A DNA stretch of 64,000 nucleotides from Paucimonas lemoignei (GTDB lineage Bacteria; Pseudomonadota; Gammaproteobacteria; Burkholderiales; Burkholderiaceae_D), in assembly GCF_004342585.1 (NCBI RefSeq), contig NZ_SLZQ01000012.1, forward strand, positions 52,843 to 116,842, given 5' to 3'. Of the stretch, positions 1-9,562 are shown in pieces. The notes below the pieces were generated by a model, which ran no database searches, had not been told where the DNA came from, and worked only from the letters and a program-made list of their open reading frames with translations. The position numbers were made by a program, and so were the translations under genes. Within the stretch, counting starts at the first letter, position 1; every line of letters starts with the position of its first letter.

Positions 1-180
1 ATCTTCATACAACGCATCCCGGCACTCATTGCTGCAAAACGTGCGCCGATTGGAAAGCGGATGGTTGCAGTACCAGCATGCCCTCGCATGGCGGTCTTCC
101 TCGCTTGATTTGGTGATGGGCTGATAAGCAAAAACTGCCTGTTTCAACTCGCTAGTGAAATACCTCAGTGCTGATTCCAT
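1..180 (-). CDS. Partial zinc-binding hypothetical protein (N-terminal 60 residues)
   Basis: The reverse strand reads open from an ATG at 178-180 to the window edge without a stop, so only the N-terminus is present. A strong ribosome binding site (GGAGGAGA) lies 3-10 bases upstream of the ATG, which supports the start. After about 35 residues comes a small cysteine cluster, CWYCNHPLSNRRTFCSNEC, giving CxxC and CxxxC pairs typical of a short zinc ribbon. The function is unknown; a zinc-binding structural role is inferred from the cysteines alone. Confidence 0.6.
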   Translation of the reverse strand, partial: MESALRYFTSELKQAVFAYQPITKSSEEDRHARACWYCNHPLSNRRTFCSNECRDALYED

Positions 181-513
181 TTGTCTCCTCCATTTTTATT
201 TACCGTCAGGACGTCGCTTGCAAATGCTTGAGCAAGGTTAATTCTTCTTGGAAGAGAGAGCGTGAGCTAAATCAACTAGTAGATGTTTCTCAATCGGTGT
301 GCATTGCAGCAATAAAACTGGAGGAAAGCTTGCCTTTTATTTGGGCAGGCGATTAAGGCGGAAAGTGTTGTATGCAATTGACTGAAAGCCTACGGAATGT
401 CGCAAATCAACACTAATTGACGAATACCCCGATATATTCTCGTTTTTACGGCCTACAATAAATTACTAACCCTCAAAAATTGTCGGCGGGATTTTGATAC
501 ATGGAGTGGTATC
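181..513. other. Intergenic region, no gene seen
   Basis: This stretch separates the leftward partial gene from the small rightward ORF. It contains the ribosome binding site of the partial gene at its left edge and is AT-rich around 400-480. I see no convincing ORF, terminator or RNA gene in it. Confidence 0.4.
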
Positions 514-642
514 GTGGAAGCACAGAATCAAACATTTAATCAGCGCTGGGACAAGCTGGAAACAGCGCGGCGCCAGACCAGAAAAATCGCTTACGCCTTG
601 ATGGCAGTAGTCCTGACTTCCCTGGTCGTTGCCATAGCTTAA
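514..642 (+). CDS. Possible small single-pass membrane protein (42 aa)
   Basis: A GTG-initiated ORF with GGAG seven bases upstream encodes a polar, charged N-terminal half (about residues 1-24, rich in Gln, Arg and Lys) followed by a hydrophobic stretch of about 18 residues (AYALMAVVLTSLVVAIA) that ends the protein. This is the layout of a small tail-anchored or single-span membrane protein. I do not recognise a family. An ORF on the opposite strand overlaps it but has no such organised composition. Comparative conservation would be needed to be sure it is expressed. Confidence 0.4.
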   Translation: MEAQNQTFNQRWDKLETARRQTRKIAYALMAVVLTSLVVAIA

Positions 643-673
643 GCTAAAGACAAGCAAGGCATTGGGATGGAAA

Positions 674-904
674 TCACTGCTTGTCGGTGTCTTTTGCCAC
701 CGAGCGGTTATTCAATTCATCGCGAATTGCCTGAGCCTCTATCCCTGCTTTCTGGAGCTGCTCAATCAATTGCGGAATATCGTCAGGGTGCACGGTGATG
801 ATCGCAACTTCCTGATTGTAGTTTTCCTGTTTCATGCGGACATGGCCTAGCCGTCCGATGGAAACTTCGACTGAATCTCGTAATTCGAAAATCGTGTTAC
901 TCAT
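674..904 (-). CDS. Conserved small hypothetical protein (76 aa)
   Basis: The ORF encodes a soluble, acidic 76-residue protein with alternating beta and helical character: a strand-rich first half (VEVSIGRLGHVRM, EVAIITVHPDDI) and a helical second half (QLIEQLQKAGIEAQAIRDEL). The composition is that of a real protein and the reverse-strand shadow ORF is much less convincing. I do not recognise the family. A possible -10 element (TAAAAT) lies about 40 bases upstream of the start on the same strand. It appears to be monocistronic. Confidence 0.65.
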   Translation of the reverse strand: MSNTIFELRDSVEVSIGRLGHVRMKQENYNQEVAIITVHPDDIPQLIEQLQKAGIEAQAIRDELNNRSVAKDTDKQ

Positions 905-1237
905 GATGCATATCCGGGAGCGACTTGAGTCGGATTGCCTATTTTACTGTAATTGCGCCCAGTAAATTGTTGTAATCCTGCTGTTGTGCAGTAGAAATAA
1001 ATGTGATCCGGCAAAGAAGTGGCAATCTGGCAATTTATTGCTATGACTTGTACCCAGAAGATTACAAGTTTGTAAAAATCCTGGCGTGATGCCTTGCGGC
1101 CTGCTCAGTTTACGTGACGTTTTTACGAGCATGCAAACTTAACGACCAGCTCGGCAAGGCTTGATTAAGCACACAACATCCATCCCAACGCGGCAAGAAT
1201 CACATCAAAAATAAAAGGCGGCGCCGGGCCGCCTTTT
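905..1237. other. Intergenic region with a small inverted repeat
   Basis: The region holds the probable promoter of the 674-904 gene and, at its right end, the terminator shared with thyA. A 7-bp perfect inverted repeat (ACTTGTA at 1046-1052 and TACAAGT at 1063-1069) is present. No protein gene or RNA gene is convincing here. Confidence 0.4.
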
Positions 1238-1238
1238 T
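1213..1238 (-). terminator. Rho-independent terminator downstream of thyA (bidirectional)
   Basis: GGCGGC pairs with GCCGCC around a GCCGG loop, flanked by A residues on the left and T residues on the right, so it can stop transcription in both directions. It sits directly after the thyA stop codon. Confidence 0.75.
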
Positions 1239-2032
1239 CATACTGCTACCGGCGCCTTGATGGGCGGATGCGATTGGTAGCCGACGATTTCAAAATCCTC
1301 GAATTTGTAATCGAAGATGGATTCCGGCTTGCGCTTGATGTGCAGGGTCGGCAGCGGCAAGGTCTCGCGCGAGAGTTGCTCGTTCACTTGCTCCATGTGG
1401 TTGGAGTAGAGGTGGCAATCGCCGCCGGTCCAGATGAATTCACCCGTTTCGAGTCCTGCCTGTTGCGCCATCATGTGGGTCAGCAGGGCATAGGAAGCGA
1501 TATTGAACGGCACGCCGAGGAAGATATCGGCGCTGCGCTGATAAAGCTGGCACGACAGCTTGCCGTCCGCGACGTAGAACTGGAAGAAGGCATGGCAGGG
1601 CGGCAGCTTCATCTGCGGGATATCGGCCACGTTCCAGGCCGAGACGATCATGCGGCGCGAGTCCGGGTTGTGCTTGATTTGCTCCAGCACCTGGGCGATC
1701 TGGTCAATGTGGCGGCCGTCCGGCGCCGGCCAGGAGCGCCACTGGTAACCGTAGATTGGCCCCAGGTTGCCTTCGGCATCAGCCCATTCGTCCCAGATCG
1801 AGACGCCATTGTCTTTCAGGTACTTGATGTTGGTGGAACCGGCCAGAAACCAGATCAGCTCGTGAATGATGGACTTCAGGTGCAGCTTCTTGGTGGTCAC
1901 CAGCGGAAAGCCATCCTGCAGATTGAAGCGCATCTGGTAGCCGAACACCGAGCGGGTGCCGGTGCCGGTGCGGTCGGTTTTTTCGGTGCCATGTTCCAGG
2001 ACATGGCGCATCAGATCGAGATATTGGCGCAT
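1238..2032 (-). CDS. thyA: Thymidylate synthase
   Basis: Folate-dependent thymidylate synthase converts dUMP to dTMP using 5,10-methylenetetrahydrofolate. At 264 residues it has exactly the length of Escherichia coli ThyA. The N-terminus [20 protein letters not shown], the [11 protein letters not shown] loop and the catalytic segment [14 protein letters not shown], with the nucleophilic cysteine at about residue 146, are all present, as is the C-terminal valine-ended tail (PIKAPVAV). It is transcribed leftward and is separated by about 90 bases from the ABC exporter gene on its right, so it may or may not be co-transcribed with it. Confidence 0.97.
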   Translation of the reverse strand: MRQYLDLMRHVLEHGTEKTDRTGTGTRSVFGYQMRFNLQDGFPLVTTKKLHLKSIIHELIWFLAGSTNIKYLKDNGVSIWDEWADAEGNLGPIYGYQWRSWPAPDGRHIDQIAQVLEQIKHNPDSRRMIVSAWNVADIPQMKLPPCHAFFQFYVADGKLSCQLYQRSADIFLGVPFNIASYALLTHMMAQQAGLETGEFIWTGGDCHLYSNHMEQVNEQLSRETLPLPTLHIKRKPESIFDYKFEDFEIVGYQSHPPIKAPVAV

Positions 2033-2123
2033 GCGTATTTCGTGTTTGTGGCGGCGCCCGCCGTCGCGGGTTCAGCCCGGCATCCTACCATAATGGCGCG
2101 GGAAATTATCCGGAAAAGCTGCT

Positions 2124-3914
2124 TCAGGTCTGGCCGAACTGCAGCGCTGCCAGGCTGGCATAGAGCCCGCCGTGCGCGACCAGTTCCGCATGGGTGCCGG
2201 ATTCGACGATGCGGCCATGTTCCATGACCACGATGCGGTCGGCGCGCTGCACGGTGGCCAGGCGGTGCGCAATGACCAGCGTCGTGCGGCCTTGCATGGC
2301 GGCTTCCAGTGCGCTTTGCACCAGTCTTTCGGATTCGGCGTCCAGCGCGCTGGTGGCTTCATCCAAAAGCAGCAGGGGCGGGTTTTTCAGCAAGGCTCGT
2401 GCAATGGCGATGCGCTGGCGCTGGCCACCGGAGAGCCGTACGCCGCGCTCGCCGAGGAAGGTGCGATAGCCCTCCGGCAGGCGTTCGATGAATTCGTGCG
2501 CGGCTGCCATTTTCGCTGCATTCAATACGTCGTCGTCGCTGGCATCGGGACGGCCATAGCGGATGTTTTCCATCGCGTCTGCGGAAAAAATCACGGTATC
2601 CTGCGGGACGATGCCGATTTGGCTACGCAAGTCATGCAAATCGAGGCGGCGGATATCCATGCCATCCAGGTGAATGTTGCCTTGCTGAGGATCGTAAAAA
2701 CGCAGCAGCAGTTGAAACAAGGTGGTCTTGCCTGCGCCGGATGGGCCGACGATCGCTACCGTCTCGCCAGGAGCAACGCTCAGTGAGAGCTGGGAAAGCG
2801 AGGGCGTCTGCGGACGCGATGGATAGCAAAAGCCGACGTCGTGTAGCGTCAGTGCAGCGCCGCTGCTATCGCGTTGCGGCAAAGGATGCGGATGCGCCGG
2901 CGTCTGGATCGGTGAGCTTAACGTCAGCAATTCCAGCAGGCGTTCTGTGGCGCCGGCGGCACGCTGCGCATCGCCCAATACTTCTGAAAGCGCACCAATG
3001 GCGCCGGCAACGATGACAGCATAGAGAATGAACTGCCCGAGCTGGCCGGCGGTCATGCTGCCGTTCAGAACGGCTTGCGCGCCTAGCCACAGCACGAATA
3101 CGATCGCGCCGAAGACCAGCAGGATCGCCAATGCGGTGAGCTGCGAGCGGGCGCGGATGCGCGCGATGGCAGTAGCGAAAGCCTGTTCGACTGTGGCGGC
3201 AAAGCGCTGCGATTCGCGCCTTTCCTGGGTATAGGCTTGTACGGTTGGCATGGCATTGAGGATTTCGCCCGCCAGCGCGGAGGCGGCGGCGATGCGATCC
3301 TGCGAGTCGCGTGACAGTTTGCGCACTCTTCGGCCAAACAGGATGATGGGCACGATGACCAATGCCAGCAACACCAGGATGAGCAGTGAGAGACGCGCGC
3401 TGGTGAGAAACAGCATCACCATGCCGCCGCCAAGGAGCAGGGCATTGCGCAGGGCCATGGAAATGCTGGTGCCGACCAGCGTCTGGATCAGCGTGGTATC
3501 GGTGGTCAGGCGGGACAGAACTTCGCCAGTCTGGGCTGTCTCGAAAAACTGCGGGCTTTGTTCGACCACGTGCCGATACACTGCGTTGCGCAGGTCGGCA
3601 GTCACCCGCTCTCCCAGCCAGGACACCACATAAAAGCGCGCGGCGGTGGCAAGCGCCAGCACGCAGGCGACGCCGAACAATGCGAGAAAGTAGCGGTCGA
3701 TATGCGCGGCGCTTGCGGCGGCTGCCGTGCCGGCGGCGCCGAAGCCGAGGTCGATCATTTGGCGGAATGCGTAAGGGATCGCCAGGGTGGCGCCAGCCGC
3801 TACCAGCAGGGCTATGCCAGCCAGAATGAATCGGCTGCGGTAGGGGCGCAAAAAAGGAAAGAGGGCGGCCAGTGTGGCTAAACTGCTTTTGGTGTGCGAA
3901 GTCGTTGTAGTCAT
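2124..3914 (-). CDS. MsbA-like ABC exporter, fused permease and ATPase (596 aa)
   Basis: This is a half-size ABC exporter: an N-terminal six-helix transmembrane domain (about residues 20-310) followed by a nucleotide-binding domain. Walker A ([13 protein letters not shown]), the signature [15 protein letters not shown], Walker B ([12 protein letters not shown]) and the switch His (IAHR) are visible. The start ATG overlaps the stop of the upstream AttH-like gene as ATGA, indicating translational coupling in one leftward operon. The closest family is the MsbA-related exporters of lipids or drugs; the actual substrate is unknown. Confidence 0.88.
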   Translation of the reverse strand: MTTTTSHTKSSLATLAALFPFLRPYRSRFILAGIALLVAAGATLAIPYAFRQMIDLGFGAAGTAAAASAAHIDRYFLALFGVACVLALATAARFYVVSWLGERVTADLRNAVYRHVVEQSPQFFETAQTGEVLSRLTTDTTLIQTLVGTSISMALRNALLLGGGMVMLFLTSARLSLLILVLLALVIVPIILFGRRVRKLSRDSQDRIAAASALAGEILNAMPTVQAYTQERRESQRFAATVEQAFATAIARIRARSQLTALAILLVFGAIVFVLWLGAQAVLNGSMTAGQLGQFILYAVIVAGAIGALSEVLGDAQRAAGATERLLELLTLSSPIQTPAHPHPLPQRDSSGAALTLHDVGFCYPSRPQTPSLSQLSLSVAPGETVAIVGPSGAGKTTLFQLLLRFYDPQQGNIHLDGMDIRRLDLHDLRSQIGIVPQDTVIFSADAMENIRYGRPDASDDDVLNAAKMAAAHEFIERLPEGYRTFLGERGVRLSGGQRQRIAIARALLKNPPLLLLDEATSALDAESERLVQSALEAAMQGRTTLVIAHRLATVQRADRIVVMEHGRIVESGTHAELVAHGGLYASLAALQFGQT

Positions 3915-5053
3915 AGTTTCAGCGGTTTGACGTAGCCTGTCAGTTCCAGATAGCCTTTGCCTGACGGCTGGCCGTTACGTTCGAGCCTGATAGCGCCTTC
4001 CCAGTAGACGGCGCCGGTGGATTGACGTGAATCGAGTTCCTGATCGTCCTGCAGCGGTGATATGCGCCAGGTATGCGGGCCGACGACCAGGTCTTGCTCG
4101 ATTGGGTAACTGGCGCCAGTGCTCGGCGATCGCCAGCGGCGCTGCTGGATGAAATCGACCTGGTCGGTTGCAAATTTACTGACATTGCCGGCGGCGTCGC
4201 GCATGGCGGCATGTGCCCATATCTTCTTGCCATCCTTGCCGCGGATCTGGAATGCCATCAGTGCGCCGCCATCGTCGAGGTTCACTCCCAGCCAGTCCCA
4301 GCCGGCGGCGCTCGCGTCCAGCACGCTGGTGGACCATTCGTGATCGAGCCAGGCGCTGCCAGTTACCGTTTGTGCCTTGCCGGCGCGGACGATGTTGCCG
4401 CTGACCTTGAGCTGCGGCTGGCTGTAGTAATAACTTGCCTGTTCCGGGAGCGGCCCCTTGCGGGAAAATCCCTGTTCGCCTTGCAGCATCGGCGGCTGCT
4501 GTGGCGTCAGCTCCAGTTCGAGAGAAAACTCGCGTGCGGCAATGCTGGCGAGGTAACGTCCATCCTTGTTGCGCCTGAAACTCCAGGTGTCGAGCTTGAC
4601 GTCGGTATCGCCTTGCCTGGCGTATGCCAATCCAAATCCTTCGCGCGCGCTTTTCTGGTCATGCAATAGCTTGCCCAATGCCGGGTCGGAGAGTGCCACA
4701 TGCGCAATGATCAGTTGATGCGGTGCGAAGCGGCTTGGATTGGCTCGGTCATGATCGCTCGCCGAGCGGAAGAAGGTGACCTGAAAGCCCAGCGGCTTGC
4801 CATCCGGTGCCTGGAGCCAGCCGGTGACATACCACCATTCGGTACGAAAATTCGGATGCGCGCCATAGTCTTGCGGGAAGGTGAGCGACTTTCCTGGCAC
4901 GACGGCTGCCAATTTGGGTGGCGCGGCAAGCGCGGGCCTTGCGCTAGTTGTCACCGTCGCCGCGCTTGCGACCATCAACGCCAGCATGGCTATCCTGATG
5001 AGCGCTCGTAAATAAAGGGAAATCCTTGGCGAGTTGCCTATGCTGATCTGCAT
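3911..5053 (-). CDS. Secreted AttH/CrtC-like lipocalin-fold protein (380 aa)
   Basis: The protein resembles the hydroxyneurosporene synthase/AttH family (two lipocalin-like domains). Visible features are a signal peptide (hydrophobic span around residues 20-35 ending in ARPALA), the conserved early motif [13 protein letters not shown] and a central LDHEWS motif. No carotenoid genes are nearby, so a carotenoid hydratase role is unlikely. The ATG at 5053 is preferred over an upstream TTG because GGAGG lies seven bases before it and because the permease stop and this start overlap as TAATG. It acts in the periplasm or envelope by inference. Confidence 0.82.
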   Translation of the reverse strand: MQISIGNSPRISLYLRALIRIAMLALMVASAATVTTSARPALAAPPKLAAVVPGKSLTFPQDYGAHPNFRTEWWYVTGWLQAPDGKPLGFQVTFFRSASDHDRANPSRFAPHQLIIAHVALSDPALGKLLHDQKSAREGFGLAYARQGDTDVKLDTWSFRRNKDGRYLASIAAREFSLELELTPQQPPMLQGEQGFSRKGPLPEQASYYYSQPQLKVSGNIVRAGKAQTVTGSAWLDHEWSTSVLDASAAGWDWLGVNLDDGGALMAFQIRGKDGKKIWAHAAMRDAAGNVSKFATDQVDFIQQRRWRSPSTGASYPIEQDLVVGPHTWRISPLQDDQELDSRQSTGAVYWEGAIRLERNGQPSGKGYLELTGYVKPLKL

Positions 5054-7602
5054 TACCAATCCTCCCGAACGGCGCGCACCGCGCTGCCGGATACGGCATT
5101 ACGGCCTGCTGCCACCGCGGTCAATGTTGCTGAAATCAGGAGCGCGCCCGCCACGCTTGCCAGCAATTGCCACGGCATGTGCAGTTGCATGGTCCAGTGA
5201 AAGGATTGCGGGTTGACGACATACACTAGGATCAGGCTGATGGCAAAGCCGAGCGCAAAGCCGGCAGCGATGCCGATCACGGTCAGCAGCAATCCTTCCA
5301 TGGCCAGGATGCCCAGGATTTGCCGGCGCGTGATGCCGATGTGGCGCAGCATGCCGAACTCCCGCATCCGCGAAATCGTTTGCGAAGAAAATGTCGTCGC
5401 GATGCCAAACAGGCCGATCAGCACGGCGACTGCTTCCAGCAGGTAGGTGACGGCAAAGCTGCGGTCGAATATCTTGAGGCTAGCATTGCGTATTTCACCA
5501 GGCTGCGAAAATTCAAGCGCAGCGCCGAACGGCAAGCGGCGAATGGATGCAATGACTTCATCCACCTTGGCGCCGGGCCCAAGCCAGAGGCCTGCGTTGT
5601 CAGCCAACAGGTCGCCGCTGAGACGTCGGTAATCGTCCTGACGCATCTGGATGGCGCCGAACTGGCGCACGTAATCGCGCCAGACGCCGGCAACGATACA
5701 GTCCCGAAGCTGGCCCGCAATCGGCAGACGGACCTGCTTGCCTGGCACGTAACCATACAGGTCGACCATCGCCTCGGAAACCCAGATGGGTATGGCATCA
5801 CGCGGAATGTCTTGCAAGGGCAGGGCATTGCCGGTTAGCGCCATGACCTTGCCAGGATCGTTGATATCGATCGGCCTGGCGATCAGTGCCACGGCCGGAC
5901 GGGCCGGATCGAGGTTCAGCTGGCTCATGCGCAGGAAATCGGCGCGGGCGATGCCTGGCGTCGCGGCGAGCACGTTCTGCTGCTCAGGGCTAAAGCCGCC
6001 CGTATTGCCGGAGGCAGCAGTTTGTACGTACAGATCTGCAGGCAATACTCGTGTCAGCCAGTCGTCCACCGATACGCGAAAGCTTGCCACCATGATGCCC
6101 ATTGCCACCATCAGACTGAAGCTGGAGAGCACGCCTCCCAAGGCGATGGAAGCCTGATTGGGCGCATTGGCCAGACGTGCGAGACCCAGCATGAGCGGAG
6201 CGCGGCTCTGCCGAAGCATGCTTGCCAGCCTGCCGAAAAGGAATGCGGCCAGACGCGGCATGAAGGCAATGCCGCCGATCAGCAGCAGCGCGACGGCCAG
6301 GTAACCGAATACCGGCAAGCCATTCAGCGGCGGCAAGCGCGTGAACAGCGCTCCCAAGAACAGGCATAGCAATCCAGGCCAGGGCGACGACAGCCTGGAT
6401 AAGGCGCTTTCCTCGCTGCCGGATTTGAGTGCCGGCGCCGGTTGCGTACGCGCCGCTTCCCACGCCGGCACCGCGCTGCCTGCGATTGCCACACCGGTGC
6501 CGAGCAAGAAAAATACAATCGCGGCTGTCGGTGAAAATTGTACGGTAGGCTGTACGCCGGGGAAGTAGCCGCCGCCGAGATCGCCGCCAAAGAAATGCAG
6601 CGCAGCCGCGGCAGCGGCATATCCTCCGGCCAGCCCCAGCAGCGAGCCGAGCAATCCAAGCAGGGCGCCTTCCAGCAGCAATTGCAGCAATAGCTGAGAG
6701 CGCGTCATGCCAAGCACGCGCAACAGCGCAAGCTGGCTGCGGCGGCGTATGACGGATTGCGCCTGGCTGGAAAACACCAGGAAGGCGCCGGTAAACAAGG
6801 CCACCAGTGCCAGCACGTTGAGGTTGACGCGATAGGCACGCGACATGTTTTCCGTGCGCGTCTGCTGTGTCTCGGGTTCGTTGACGATGGCCCGGCCTTG
6901 CAACTGTTCTTGCAACTCCGTCCGGAATGCCGCGCGTGGCACGCCTTCCCTGAGCTTGATGTCGATGCGTGACAGCTTGCCAAGCTGGTGAAAGCGCCAT
7001 TGCAATGCCGCGATATCCATGACGGCGAGACGCTGCCCTGGCCGTGCACCGGTGAGTGTGCCAGCAATGCGCAGCTGAACGGTTTCCGTGCCGGCCCGCA
7101 GCGACAGCATTGCTCCGGGCTGTACATTCAGCCATTGTTGTGCTGCCGTTGAAAGAAATATGGTGTCATCCGCCAGGGTATCGGTGCGGTTTTCTTCCAT
7201 GGCGCGGCCGATGAGTTCCGGTGTAACCAGCGCCGCACGGAAGACATCGATGCCGACGATCTTCAAGGGCTTGTCTTGCCCATGCAGCGCGGCATCGAGT
7301 TCAAGCACGGGGCTGGCGGTGGCAATATCCGGATGCTGCGCCAGTTGCGGATAGAGATTCTCATCGAGCCAGGCGTGCGTGCCGCGCACTTGCAGGTCCG
7401 CCTGGCCGGATAAGGTTTGTACCGCGGCGGAAAATTCATTGAGCGCGGCGCTGTTGATCAAATGGATGGCAAAGCCGAGCGCTACGCCCACCATAATCGC
7501 CAGAATGGCAATGGCGCTACGCAGGGGATGAGCGCGCCACTCGCCGGCAAGCAGCCAGCGCATGAGGCGCTGAAAAGGGGCGGATTGCAGGCCTGTCCCC
7601 AT
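5053..7602 (-). CDS. FtsX-family ABC transporter permease (849 aa)
   Basis: A large permease of the LolC/MacB/FtsX type with two FtsX modules. A transmembrane helix near residue 20 (AIAILAIMVGVALGF) is followed by a periplasmic domain, then a helical block (about residues 260-480), a second periplasmic domain and a final three-helix block at the C-terminus. It partners the ATPase encoded immediately upstream. The ATG at 7602 lies seven bases after the ATPase stop; an earlier start at 7632 would overlap the ATPase gene. Such two-module permeases usually move lipoproteins, lipids or peptides across the envelope; the cargo here is unknown. Confidence 0.87.
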   Translation of the reverse strand: MGTGLQSAPFQRLMRWLLAGEWRAHPLRSAIAILAIMVGVALGFAIHLINSAALNEFSAAVQTLSGQADLQVRGTHAWLDENLYPQLAQHPDIATASPVLELDAALHGQDKPLKIVGIDVFRAALVTPELIGRAMEENRTDTLADDTIFLSTAAQQWLNVQPGAMLSLRAGTETVQLRIAGTLTGARPGQRLAVMDIAALQWRFHQLGKLSRIDIKLREGVPRAAFRTELQEQLQGRAIVNEPETQQTRTENMSRAYRVNLNVLALVALFTGAFLVFSSQAQSVIRRRSQLALLRVLGMTRSQLLLQLLLEGALLGLLGSLLGLAGGYAAAAAALHFFGGDLGGGYFPGVQPTVQFSPTAAIVFFLLGTGVAIAGSAVPAWEAARTQPAPALKSGSEESALSRLSSPWPGLLCLFLGALFTRLPPLNGLPVFGYLAVALLLIGGIAFMPRLAAFLFGRLASMLRQSRAPLMLGLARLANAPNQASIALGGVLSSFSLMVAMGIMVASFRVSVDDWLTRVLPADLYVQTAASGNTGGFSPEQQNVLAATPGIARADFLRMSQLNLDPARPAVALIARPIDINDPGKVMALTGNALPLQDIPRDAIPIWVSEAMVDLYGYVPGKQVRLPIAGQLRDCIVAGVWRDYVRQFGAIQMRQDDYRRLSGDLLADNAGLWLGPGAKVDEVIASIRRLPFGAALEFSQPGEIRNASLKIFDRSFAVTYLLEAVAVLIGLFGIATTFSSQTISRMREFGMLRHIGITRRQILGILAMEGLLLTVIGIAAGFALGFAISLILVYVVNPQSFHWTMQLHMPWQLLASVAGALLISATLTAVAAGRNAVSGSAVRAVREDW

Positions 7603-7609
7603 ATCCACG

Positions 7610-8257
7610 TTAGGCTGGATGCAAGCCATCACGACCGAGCACGAGCACGCGATCGGCGCTGGCCGCCGCCAATGGTGAATGCGTCACCAGGATGGCTGAG
7701 GCCTTGTTGGTCTTGATCTCGTTGCGCAGTAATTCCTGAATGCTATGCGCCGTGTCGGGGTCCAGGTTGCCTGTGGGCTCATCCGCCAGCAGCAATCCGG
7801 GTCGATGCACCAACGCTCTGGCAATCGCCACGCGCTGCATTTCGCCTCCCGACAGCTGGCGCGGAAAATCGCGTTCGCGTCCATGCAGGCCGACTGCCGC
7901 CAGCATCTCGGTGGCACGGTCTTGCGGCAAGTTATTCAGCATGAGCGGCAGCGCGACATTCTGCAAAATATTCAGGTGCGGCAGGATATGAAAAGCCTGG
8001 AAAATGAAACCGAATTTTTTACGGCGTACGATAGTGGCGGCATCGTCATCAAGCCCGGACATGGCAATGCCGTCGACGATGACTTCGCCGGCATCCGGTG
8101 TATCCAGGCCGGCAATCAGATTCAGCAAGGTCGACTTGCCGACGCCGGACTCTCCCATGATGGCGACATACTCGCCTTGCTCGAGTTTCCAGGAGAGGTT
8201 CGAGAGCACCTGGCGTCCATTGGTATAGGCCTTGCCGAGGCCTTGCAGTTCCAGCAT
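7610..8257 (-). CDS. LolD/MacB-type ABC transporter ATP-binding protein (215 aa)
   Basis: A compact ATPase subunit with Walker [17 protein letters not shown] (about residues 34-49), Q-loop region, signature [15 protein letters not shown], Walker [13 protein letters not shown] and the H-loop VTHS. The start ATG has a good ribosome binding site (AGGAAG). It is the first gene of the leftward operon with the FtsX permease, the AttH-like protein and the MsbA-like exporter. The combination of ATPase, two-module permease and AttH-like protein recurs in proteobacteria, but its function is unresolved. Confidence 0.9.
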   Translation of the reverse strand: MLELQGLGKAYTNGRQVLSNLSWKLEQGEYVAIMGESGVGKSTLLNLIAGLDTPDAGEVIVDGIAMSGLDDDAATIVRRKKFGFIFQAFHILPHLNILQNVALPLMLNNLPQDRATEMLAAVGLHGRERDFPRQLSGGEMQRVAIARALVHRPGLLLADEPTGNLDPDTAHSIQELLRNEIKTNKASAILVTHSPLAAASADRVLVLGRDGLHPA

Positions 8258-8561
8258 CGTGTCTTCCTAGCGGAGCATGCCGCGTATTATTGGTTTAAGC
8301 ATGCGATTACGCGACATGAGTCTCATGCGCCTGGTAAACCATTTTCCGGCTTGGCGGTAATCCCTTTTTACAAGGCGAGGACGGATGCATGAACATGGTA
8401 AGCTTTCCTGCGAGGTTATTGGATTTGTTTGGCTGGTAAGCAAGGATGGCTTTGTGTGGTCTCAACCGGCAGGCGTGATTCCTTCGCTATGATAGCCAAA
8501 TTCACCATGCATTGCTGTGAGGATGGCCGCATGCCTTGCCGCATCAACTGGACCAGTCGCT
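8258..8561. other. Divergent intergenic region between the ABC operon and egtD
   Basis: This region must hold the promoters of the leftward ABC operon and of egtD. A possible -10 hexamer TATGAT is present near 8490, but I could not match it to a good -35. In-frame upstream start options for egtD (GTG at 8517, ATG at 8523) extend into it. No separate gene is seen. Confidence 0.35.
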
Positions 8562-9545
8562 ATGCAGAAACCAAGTGGGTATTTGCCGGATGGATTCATT
8601 CAAGTTTTTCAGCAAGATAATGCCGTCGTCCGCGCCGAATTACTGAATGGCTTGCTGGAGACCGAGGCGCGTGTCGCTCCCAAGTTCTTGTACGATGCCT
8701 TAGGCTCCAAATTGTTCGAGGCAATCTGCGAATTGCCAGAGTATTATCCGACGCGAACCGAGGCTGAGATATTCGCTCGCCACTTGCCCGACATGGCCAA
8801 AGCCATCGGAACAGGCGTGACGCTTGTCGATCTGGGAGCAGGCAATTGCGCAAAGGCTGCCAGGCTGTTCGATACGCTGGCGCCGCGCCAGTACGTGCCC
8901 GTCGATATCTCGGTCGAATTCCTGCGCGACGCGGTGGCGCAGCTTAAGTGCCGCTATCCCGACTTGCCTATCACCGGTATCGGCATGGATTTTTCTTCAG
9001 GACTGGATTTGCCGGAAGTCGTCAACGCCGAGCACCGGCTGTTCTTTTATCCTGGCTCCTCCATCGGCAATTTCACCCCCGCTGAAGCATTGGCATTCCT
9101 GCGCCGGATTCATCATGCCTGCGGCGCAGGGCAGGTCGGTGGCTTGCTGATCGGCGTCGATCTCGTCAAGGAAAAACGGCTGCTCGACGCCGCCTATGAT
9201 GATGCGCTGGGCGTGACTGCCGCGTTCAACCTCAATCTGCTCCATCACATGAATGTCCTGATCGGCGCCGATTTCAACTTGCGCGACTGGCGTCATCGCG
9301 GCTTCTTCAATGCTGCCGAGAGCCGGGTTGAAATGCACCTGGAAGCGCGGCGCGATGTCATCGTGTCGTGGCCGGATGGGCGCCGGCGCTTTGTGGAAGG
9401 CGAACGCATCCATACCGAGAGCAGCTACAAGTACACGCGCGACGGCTTCCGCGAGATGCTGCAGGAGGCAGGTTTCGCCGCGCCGCGCATCTGGACCGAT
9501 GAGCGGGGATGGTTCATGGTGTGTTACGCGCCTGCCACCCATTAA
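8562..9545 (+). CDS. egtD: L-histidine N-alpha-methyltransferase EgtD (327 aa)
   Basis: EgtD trimethylates the alpha-amino group of histidine with three SAM to give hercynine, the precursor of ergothioneine and also of selenoneine. Family hallmarks are [19 protein letters not shown], the [11 protein letters not shown] motif near residue 55, the SAM-binding [12 protein letters not shown] loop and [10 protein letters not shown]. The start at 8562 gives about 40 residues before KFLYDALGS, close to the spacing in mycobacterial EgtD; longer starts at 8517 or 8523 are possible. It is followed 17 bases later by egtB. The hercynine it makes should also feed SenA at 39.6 kb. Confidence 0.93.
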   Translation: MQKPSGYLPDGFIQVFQQDNAVVRAELLNGLLETEARVAPKFLYDALGSKLFEAICELPEYYPTRTEAEIFARHLPDMAKAIGTGVTLVDLGAGNCAKAARLFDTLAPRQYVPVDISVEFLRDAVAQLKCRYPDLPITGIGMDFSSGLDLPEVVNAEHRLFFYPGSSIGNFTPAEALAFLRRIHHACGAGQVGGLLIGVDLVKEKRLLDAAYDDALGVTAAFNLNLLHHMNVLIGADFNLRDWRHRGFFNAAESRVEMHLEARRDVIVSWPDGRRRFVEGERIHTESSYKYTRDGFREMLQEAGFAAPRIWTDERGWFMVCYAPATH

Positions 9546-9562
9546 TCTTCAGTGGACCTGTC

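Noticed and set aside
1268..2227. A 319-codon frame antisense to thyA
   Set aside because: Shadow of thyA, which matches its family along its entire length.
3911..5053. A true carotenoid 1,2-hydratase
   Set aside because: The fold is related but the gene is in an ABC transporter operon, the product is exported and no carotenoid genes are present.
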